Assembly: GCF_001425705.1 (NCBI RefSeq)
Contig: NZ_LMDC01000001.1
Span: 124,001-188,000 of the forward strand
Length of the DNA stretch: 64,000 nt
Direction: 5' to 3'
From: Pelomonas sp. Root1217
Lineage (GTDB): Bacteria > Pseudomonadota > Gammaproteobacteria > Burkholderiales > Burkholderiaceae_C
The notes beneath the pieces are model-generated. The model was not told the origin of the DNA, did no database searches, and saw only the letters and a program-made list of their open reading frames with translations. Position 1 is the stretch's first letter. Each line of letters begins with the position of its first letter. Made by a program: the position numbers and the translations under genes. Shown piece after piece: positions 59,325 through 64,000 of the stretch.

Positions 59325-60890
59325 TCAGGTCGGTGACCAGCGGTGCGGTAGCAGTTCGTCGATGCGGCTGGCGGGGTGAGTCGGCAAGCGATCCAACACG
59401 TCCTTGAAGTAGGCGTACGGGTCGTGCCCGTTGATGCGGGCCGAGTGCAGCAAGCTCATGATGGCCGCGGCGCGCTTGCCCGCACGCAGGCTGCCGGCGA
59501 ACAACCAATTCGATCGTCCAACCGCAATCGGGCGGATCTGGTTCTCGACCCAATTGTTCGAGATCGGCACGTCGCCGTCGTTCACGAAGTGCGTGAGTTC
59601 CTTCCAGCGCTTCAAGCTGTAGTCGATCGCCTTGATGGTCGCGGAGCCGGGCGGCACGAGCTGTCGCTTCGCTAGCAGCCAGCGGTAGAACACGGCCAGA
59701 ACCCGTCGTGACTTGCGCTGCCGAATCCGCCGGCGCTCGTCACTGGTGAACTGCTCGGTCTGGCGCTCGATGCGGAACAGGGCTTGGTAGAAGCGCAGTG
59801 CTTGCTCGCCGACCTTGCTGCCGTGGTTGGCCCAGAGCTCGTGGAACTTCCTGCGGCTATGGGCCATGCATTGAGCGGAGGTGACCCCCTTGTCGACACA
59901 GGCCGAGTAGCCACTGAAGCCGTCAGTGACGAGCGTTCCTTGCCAGGCGTTGGGCGTGTCCAGGCGCAGGAAGTCTCGGACGTTCTCGCCACTGCGGGTC
60001 TCGCTGAACTCGAACACCACCGCCTTGACGGGGTTGGTGCTCGGCGTGCAGTACGACCAGATGTAGGCCTTGTGGGTCTTGCCGTTGCCCGGTTTGAGCA
60101 TGGCCACCGGCGTCTCGTCGGCGTGCAGCACCATGTGGCGCCGGAGTTCGTCGGCCAGGGCCTGCACCAGCGGCTGCAGCTGCGCGCCACAGGCGCCCAC
60201 CCACTCCGCCAGCGTCGAGCGGGCGATCACGTGGCCGGCCCGCGCGAACACGGCTTCCTGCCGGTACAAGGGCAAGTGATCCATGAACTTGGCCACCAGC
60301 ACGTGGGCCAGCAGGCCAGTCGTCGGGATGCCCTTGTCGATCACGTGTGCCGGCACCGGCGCCTGCACGATGCGCTCGCAGCACTTGCAGACCCACTTGC
60401 CGCGCACATGGCGCTCGACCGTGAACACGCCAGGCTGGTAGTCCAGCTTCTCGGACACGTCTTCGCCGATGCGCTGCATGGCCTGGCCGCAATTCGGTGT
60501 CGGGCAGCTCGTGTCTGTCGGCTCGTGCGGCACGTCGCGACGCGGCAGGTGGGCGGGGAGCTGGGCGCGCTTGGGTTGTTGCTTCTCGTCCTCGTCCTTC
60601 TTGTCGCTCTTCTTGCGATGGCGCTGCAGCTCGCCGTCGAGCTCATGGATGTCGGTGTCCAGCGTCTCCTCCAGCAGGCTTCGCTGCTCGGGTGAGAGGG
60701 TGCTCGCGAAGCGCTCACTGGTGGCAGCGAACTTCATCCGCTTGAGGATCGCCATCTCGTGCGTGAGCTTGTCGATCAGCGCCTGCTTGAAGGCGATCTC
60801 GTGGTCACGCTGCTGCACCTGGGCGAGCAGCGACTGCACGGCCTGCCGCGTCTGCGGGTCCAAGGCGTCCAGTTGCTGCGCACTGATCAT
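59325..60890 (-). CDS. tnpC: IS66 family transposase TnpC
   Basis: DDE transposase of 521 residues. Visible family features: an N-terminal leucine-zipper-like segment (SLLAQVQQRDHEIAFKQAL, then MAILKRMKFAATSER), a cysteine-rich zinc-finger region (TDTSCPTPNCGQAM and KWVCKCCERI), DDE catalytic parts (MVLHADETPVAML, GTLVTDGFSGYSA) and an ending helix (DVPISNNWVENQIRPIAVGR). The start was placed at MISAQQLDAL; the frame is open for 25 more codons toward tnpB. No frameshift is seen. Confidence 0.95.
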   Translation of the reverse strand: MISAQQLDALDPQTRQAVQSLLAQVQQRDHEIAFKQALIDKLTHEMAILKRMKFAATSERFASTLSPEQRSLLEETLDTDIHELDGELQRHRKKSDKKDEDEKQQPKRAQLPAHLPRRDVPHEPTDTSCPTPNCGQAMQRIGEDVSEKLDYQPGVFTVERHVRGKWVCKCCERIVQAPVPAHVIDKGIPTTGLLAHVLVAKFMDHLPLYRQEAVFARAGHVIARSTLAEWVGACGAQLQPLVQALADELRRHMVLHADETPVAMLKPGNGKTHKAYIWSYCTPSTNPVKAVVFEFSETRSGENVRDFLRLDTPNAWQGTLVTDGFSGYSACVDKGVTSAQCMAHSRRKFHELWANHGSKVGEQALRFYQALFRIERQTEQFTSDERRRIRQRKSRRVLAVFYRWLLAKRQLVPPGSATIKAIDYSLKRWKELTHFVNDGDVPISNNWVENQIRPIAVGRSNWLFAGSLRAGKRAAAIMSLLHSARINGHDPYAYFKDVLDRLPTHPASRIDELLPHRWSPT

Positions 60891-60966
60891 GGACGGCCAT
60901 CGTGCCGCATCGTCGCTCTCAGCACATCGGCACATCCAGCAATTGCCCGTGCCAGGGCACTGCACT

Positions 60967-61299
60967 TCAGATCGTGCGGATGACGCCGGCCTCGCCCAGG
61001 CGTTGCCACGGCAGGCCCAGCACCAGCGCGTCGAGCTGCACGCGCGTCAGGCTCAGCGTGCTCGCGCCGTCCTGCGGCCACACGAACTTGCCGGCGTTGA
61101 GCCGCCTGGCGGCGAGCCACACGCCGATGCCGTCATGCACAAGGCACTTCAGGCGGTTGGCGCGCCGGTTGGTGAACAGGTAGGCATGGTGGGGATGCGC
61201 GGCACCGAAGATGCCGACCACGCGGGCGAGCGCCGCTTCGGAGCCGAGTCGCATGTCCAGCGGCTGCACAGCCAGCCAGACGGCGTCGACGCGGATCAA
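60967..61299 (-). CDS. tnpB: IS66 family accessory protein TnpB
   Basis: Conserved IS66 protein of 110 residues required for transposition in several elements. The pattern IRVDAVWLAVQPLDMRLGSE, then HHAYLFTNRRANRLKCLVHD and GIGVWLAARRLNAGKFVWP is typical. The TTG start at 61299 overlaps the tnpA stop codon (TTGA), so its translation is probably coupled to tnpA. No ATG or GTG is in a suitable place. Confidence 0.93.
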   Translation of the reverse strand: MIRVDAVWLAVQPLDMRLGSEAALARVVGIFGAAHPHHAYLFTNRRANRLKCLVHDGIGVWLAARRLNAGKFVWPQDGASTLSLTRVQLDALVLGLPWQRLGEAGVIRTI

Positions 61300-61700
61300 C
61301 CCAGGACCTCGCGCAGCCAGGCGGCGCTGCGTGCGTCCATCGGCAACTCGGCGTGCACCGTGGCGCCGCCACGGCGGATCTCCACCGAGATGCAGCTGTG
61401 CACTTGCGCAGGTGCAGGCGCCAAGGAGGCCGGCACCTCTTGCGGCATGGGCAGTTGAACGAACGCCGGCACGGCCGCAGCGTCCTTGTGTGCACTGCTC
61501 AGCACGCACTCATCAGCTTCCCGCACCCAGCGGCGCAGCATGTTGGCGTTGAGGCCGTTGGCCAGAGCCACCGCCGCCGTCGAGACGCCAGGCTGGCGCG
61601 CCAACTCGATGACTCGTGCCTTGAACTCGGCCGAGTGCCGCCGCCAGCTACGCCCTGCAGGGGTTGCCGGTTTGTCGATGTCGAAATTTGAAGTGCTCAT
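61296..61700 (-). CDS. tnpA: IS66 family protein TnpA
   Basis: First gene of the element; 134 residues with a helix-turn-helix-like region (RRHSAEFKARVIELARQPGV, VALANGLNANMLRRWVREA), as in TnpA of IS66, and a variable C-terminal part. The chosen ATG at 61700 directly follows an inverted repeat; an in-frame ATG in that hairpin's loop (61712) is a possible alternative start. Its stop overlaps the start of tnpB. Confidence 0.9.
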   Translation of the reverse strand: MSTSNFDIDKPATPAGRSWRRHSAEFKARVIELARQPGVSTAAVALANGLNANMLRRWVREADECVLSSAHKDAAAVPAFVQLPMPQEVPASLAPAPAQVHSCISVEIRRGGATVHAELPMDARSAAWLREVLG

Positions 61701-61725
61701 GTGTCCACGCATTACTCGTGGACAC
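61701..61725 (-). promoter_or_regulatory. Hairpin abutting the tnpA start codon
   Basis: Perfect 9 bp inverted repeat GTGTCCACG / CGTGGACAC with a seven-base loop, immediately upstream of the tnpA ATG at 61700. It may hide the ribosome site or bind TnpA; both are inferences. Confidence 0.55.
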
Positions 61726-61750
61726 AAGCATCCAGGGCCGTTCACGCGAC

Positions 61751-61777
61751 TTCAAGATGACTTGGGCGGACGCCTAC
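61751..61777 (-). repeat. IS66 terminal inverted repeat, tnpA side
   Basis: 27 bp; read on the minus strand it begins GTAGGCGTCCGC and pairs with the repeat at 59225-59251. Confidence 0.88.
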
Positions 61778-61785
61778 GCCGCAGC
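61778..61785. repeat. Target site duplication, right copy (IS66 element)
   Basis: GCCGCAGC, identical to 59217-59224. Confidence 0.93.
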
Positions 61786-61988
61786 GGCTACCGCGCGAGC
61801 GGTTTAGTCCTCGGACAGGAAGCAGTCGTCGAGTCACCTGTCGACATGGCAGCAACGACTGCTTTCGAGCGGCGAGGGTGCGCCACACGCACCTCACCCC
61901 GACATCTCTGCAGCGGAAGCTGCAAGCAACCGTCCGATCGCTCAAGCGTCATCTGGGTATCCCTGAAAGAGCCTTCCTGCCGAAGGCA

Positions 61989-62906
61989 TCAGGGCAGTTC
62001 CCGCAGGGACTCCCAGGACTGTTTCAAGTGGTCAATGAACCACCTGCCCGCGGGCCCGGGCGGTTCGGAAGCCGGGTGATACGCGGACATGGTCAACATG
62101 AAGCCCGTCCGCGGCATGTCGTCCACATCGAGGACAACCAGGGTGCCGTCAGCGATGTCCTTCTCGACCATGTGCAGTGGCATGCCGCCCCAGCCGACGC
62201 AGTCCTTCAGGAAGGCGTACTTGGTCGACAGATCGGCTAGGCGCCAGGTCGACGGCGACACCACGCCGTAGTCGCGTCCTGCCATCAGGTCTGATCGGTC
62301 GGTGAGCACCAGCTGGACGTGCTTCGCCAGCTCGCTCCGGGGAATCCGATCTGCCCATGCCGCGAGCGGATGGTTCGCCGCGGCGACCGATACCAGGGGC
62401 AATTCGCCCAAGCGCTCGCTCACCAGCGACGGGAACGTCACAGCCGGCAAGGTCGAGAGAATGCCCAAACTGCACCGCCCATCCAGCACGGGCTGGTAAG
62501 CCGCTCCCAGGCCCTCCACGAACAGGCGCAACGGCGTAAGAGGGAATTGGCTCGCAAATGCCTTTGCGGCAGCGCTGACGAGCGCAGTGGGGAAGAACAC
62601 GTCAACCACCACCGAGAGCTCGGTCTCCTGGCCTGCCGCCATCAGCTTGGCTCGGGCCTTCAGCGTGTCCACACCAGACACGATGTTGCGGGCGTCGGCC
62701 AGCAGAAGCACACCCTCCGCGGTGAGCTTCGGAAACCGGCCTGAGCGGTCGAAGAGCACCACGCCGATTTGCTGCTCCAACCCGCTGACCCAGCCGCTCA
62801 CCGCTGACTGCACGCGGTTGAGCTTGCGTGCGGCGGCGGAAAAGCTGCCCTCGTCCACCGCGGCGATGAACGTCCTGAGCTGGTCCAAGGAAACGCCGTC
62901 GAGCAA
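61989..62906 (-). CDS. LysR family transcriptional regulator
   Basis: Regulator of 305 residues. The N-terminal winged helix is visible (LDQLRTFIAAVDEGSFSAAA, then RKLNRVQSAVSGWVSGLEQQ), followed by a substrate-binding domain from about residue 90. A TTG start at 62906 has an AAGGAG ribosome site seven bases upstream and fits the family length; no ATG is better placed. It is divergent from yceI (181-base gap), where LysR regulators usually bind. The downstream azoR partial gene is probably part of the same regulated unit. Confidence 0.93.
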   Translation of the reverse strand: MLDGVSLDQLRTFIAAVDEGSFSAAARKLNRVQSAVSGWVSGLEQQIGVVLFDRSGRFPKLTAEGVLLLADARNIVSGVDTLKARAKLMAAGQETELSVVVDVFFPTALVSAAAKAFASQFPLTPLRLFVEGLGAAYQPVLDGRCSLGILSTLPAVTFPSLVSERLGELPLVSVAAANHPLAAWADRIPRSELAKHVQLVLTDRSDLMAGRDYGVVSPSTWRLADLSTKYAFLKDCVGWGGMPLHMVEKDIADGTLVVLDVDDMPRTGFMLTMSAYHPASEPPGPAGRWFIDHLKQSWESLRELP

Positions 62907-62952
62907 TTGAGACTCCTTCCATCTCTTAAACAGATGGATCGAATCTCAATAT

Positions 62953-62978
62953 ACCGGCTTCTCAGAATGGAAGCCGGT
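62953..62978. promoter_or_regulatory. Inverted repeat in the LysR-yceI intergenic region
   Basis: Perfect 8 bp inverted repeat ACCGGCTT / AAGCCGGT with a ten-base spacer between the divergent genes, 47 bases from the LysR start. Position fits a LysR operator; a terminator is the other possibility. Confidence 0.45.
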
Positions 62979-63087
62979 CTCCATCATTCGTTCCCATGCA
63001 GTCATCGCTGCAAAGGATAGGAGGCAGCAGGGACTCATCTCTGTTTTAGCCCCAGTTCCTGCAAGCCACCCTCAAAGGACCCGTCCC

Positions 63088-63666
63088 ATGCGCAAGACCC
63101 TCATCGCGGCCGCACTGGCCGCCGCCACCGCACTCGTCGGCACTGCTCACGCGGAAGTCGCAACCTACAGCATCGACCCCACGCACACCTTCGTGACCTT
63201 CGAGGTCACCCACTTCGGCACTTCGACCAACCGCGGTCGGTTCGACAAGAAGGAAGGAACCGTTCAACTCGACAAGGCGGCCAAGACCGGCAAGGTCGAA
63301 CTGACGCTCGAGACCGGCTCCATCAGCACCGGCACGGCCGCGTTCGACCAGCACCTGCAGAGCGACAACTTCCTCAACGCCGCCGCGTTCCCGACCGCCA
63401 AGTTCGTCGCCAGCACGTTCAGCTTCAACGGCGACAAGGTCAGCGAAGTGGCGGGGCAACTCACGCTGCTGGGCAAGACCCTCCCCGTCGTGCTGAAGGC
63501 CTCCAACTTCAACTGCTACACGAACCCCATCCTCAAGCGCGAGGTGTGCGGCGGTGACTTCGAGACCACGATTCAGCGCAGCCAATGGGGCATCGGCTGG
63601 GGCATCAACTTTGGCATCCCCGACACCGTGAAGCTCGCCGTGCAGGTCGAAGCCGTCAAGCAGTAA
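63088..63666 (+). CDS. yceI: YceI family periplasmic lipocalin-like protein
   Basis: Exported protein of 192 residues with signal peptide MRKTLIAAALAAATALVGTA, cleaved near AHAE. The YceI core is visible: YSIDPTHTFVTFEVTHFGTS at the mature start, and FDQHLQSDNFLNAAAFPTAK in the middle. Family members bind isoprenoid-like lipids. It begins a unit with an azoreductase gene 39 bases downstream. A ribosome site (AAAGGA) precedes the ATG by about 8 bases. Confidence 0.94.
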   Translation: MRKTLIAAALAAATALVGTAHAEVATYSIDPTHTFVTFEVTHFGTSTNRGRFDKKEGTVQLDKAAKTGKVELTLETGSISTGTAAFDQHLQSDNFLNAAAFPTAKFVASTFSFNGDKVSEVAGQLTLLGKTLPVVLKASNFNCYTNPILKREVCGGDFETTIQRSQWGIGWGINFGIPDTVKLAVQVEAVKQ

Positions 63667-63705
63667 GCCCGCTGCGAACCACCCCCACCCACTTCGAGAC
63701 CCAAC

Positions 63706-64000
63706 ATGCAACTCCTTCATCTTGACTCCAGCGCCCTCGGCGCCGCGTCCGTCAGCCGCCAGCTGACTGCTGAAATCGTCGCTCGCCAGAAGGCGCTGCA
63801 CCCTGACATCGCCGTGACCTATCGCGACCTGGCGGCCGACCCCGCTTTGCACCTGACCGGCGCTCACATGGCCGCGCGCATGGGTGCCACCAGCGATGAC
63901 GCCACCATCAACGCCGACCTGGTCAAGGGCAACGCCTACATGGATGAGCTGTTCGCCGCGGACGTCCTCGTCATCGGCGCCCCCATGTACAACCTGTCGA
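63706..64000 (+). CDS. azoR: FMN-dependent NADH-azoreductase, 3' end outside the window
   Basis: First 98 residues of a flavodoxin-fold quinone or azo reductase. Start MQLLHLDSSALGAASVSRQL matches AzoR, with the FMN phosphate loop near residues 8-18 and the later VLVIGAPMYNLS segment. It reduces azo compounds and quinones with NADH. The gene runs off the window at base 64000. It follows yceI by 39 bases in the same direction, opposite the LysR gene, so the two are likely induced together. Confidence 0.93.
   Translation, partial: MQLLHLDSSALGAASVSRQLTAEIVARQKALHPDIAVTYRDLAADPALHLTGAHMAARMGATSDDATINADLVKGNAYMDELFAADVLVIGAPMYNLS

Larger units (their letters stand above)
59225..61777 (-). mobile_element. 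Complete IS66-family insertion sequence (2553 bp)
   Basis: Carries tnpA, tnpB and tnpC in the IS66 order, all on the minus strand. The ends are 27 bp imperfect inverted repeats (18 of 27 matching) that begin GTAAGCG and GTAGGCG, and the element is flanked by exact 8 bp duplications (GCCGCAGC). Length, gene content, end sequence and duplication size all fit IS66. The three frames are open and the key motifs are present, so the copy may be active. It lies between STAND regulator B and the LysR gene; I could not identify a gene interrupted by it. Confidence 0.95.

Noticed and set aside
59151-61988. Gene disrupted by the IS66 element
   Set aside because: Joining the two flanks across one copy of the duplication gives only a short frame with no recognisable family, so an interrupted gene is not supported.

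Overview
This 64 kb window is GC-rich chromosomal DNA from a motile Gram-negative bacterium, most likely a betaproteobacterium of the order Burkholderiales. The evidence is the combination of families typical of that group (a DUF3460 gene beside scpA, VF530, DUF1841, DUF808), an FlhDC/FliA-type flagellar gene set, and lipoproteins with a Cys-Gly-rich mature start. I cannot fix the genus from sequence alone. No rRNA, tRNA or CRISPR array was seen.

Layout. 1-2040: the 3' part of fliA and a soluble chemoreceptor. 2048-4090: a lipoprotein with autotransporter-type beta-strand repeats. 4254-14745: a dense signalling block containing a GGDEF cyclase, a REC-PAS-GGDEF-EAL protein, an Hpt protein, a membrane histidine kinase, an ANTAR response regulator with a multi-PAS HisKA_2-type kinase, and an HDOD protein. 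14851-32106: flagellar rod, hook and ring genes, with flgL-K-J-I on one side and flgH-G-F-E-D-C-B on the other, both on the minus strand, followed by divergent flgA-M-N. A 5 kb block of non-flagellar genes splits flgI from flgH: a triple-repeat exported protein, a GT4 glycosyltransferase, a GINT1-like propeller protein, an M20 amidohydrolase and a small exported protein. 32223-42834: housekeeping and transport genes (KefC/KefF-like potassium efflux, MaoC, DUF808, scpA, SulP, metG). 42835-45385: a gene-free stretch with DnaA-box-like sequences, then minCDE. 45382-50844: VF530, PlsC-like acyltransferase, serine hydrolase, ferredoxin, an FMN riboswitch controlling a RibH2-type lumazine synthase, a YgjP-like metalloprotein and dusC. 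50846-59150: two related OmpR-type winged-helix/STAND ATPase regulators flanking a set of redox and stress genes (DUF4242, DUF899, lipoprotein, 1-Cys peroxiredoxin, hemerythrin-like). 59225-61777: a complete IS66-family element with terminal inverted repeats and an exact 8 bp target duplication. 61989-64000: LysR regulator divergent from yceI and a truncated azoR.

The flagellar genes fit the usual hierarchy: a well-matched FliA (sigma-28) promoter stands in front of flgM, the anti-sigma factor for the FliA encoded at the window's left edge. The cyclic-di-GMP and phosphorelay genes between fliA and flgL are well placed to tune motility, although their targets are not visible here.

The most unusual observation is a roughly 120-140 bp intergenic repeat present three times (10224-10363, 18180-18300, 45664-45799). 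Each copy folds into the same series of hairpins. The central 37 bp hairpin keeps a two-base TG bulge while its stem bases change in a compensating way between copies, which points to selection on structure. Other items worth checking are a 19-residue insertion inside the GGDEF domain of the REC-GGDEF-EAL protein, the split flg operon, the STAND regulator pair, and the exported protein built of three 37-38 residue repeats.
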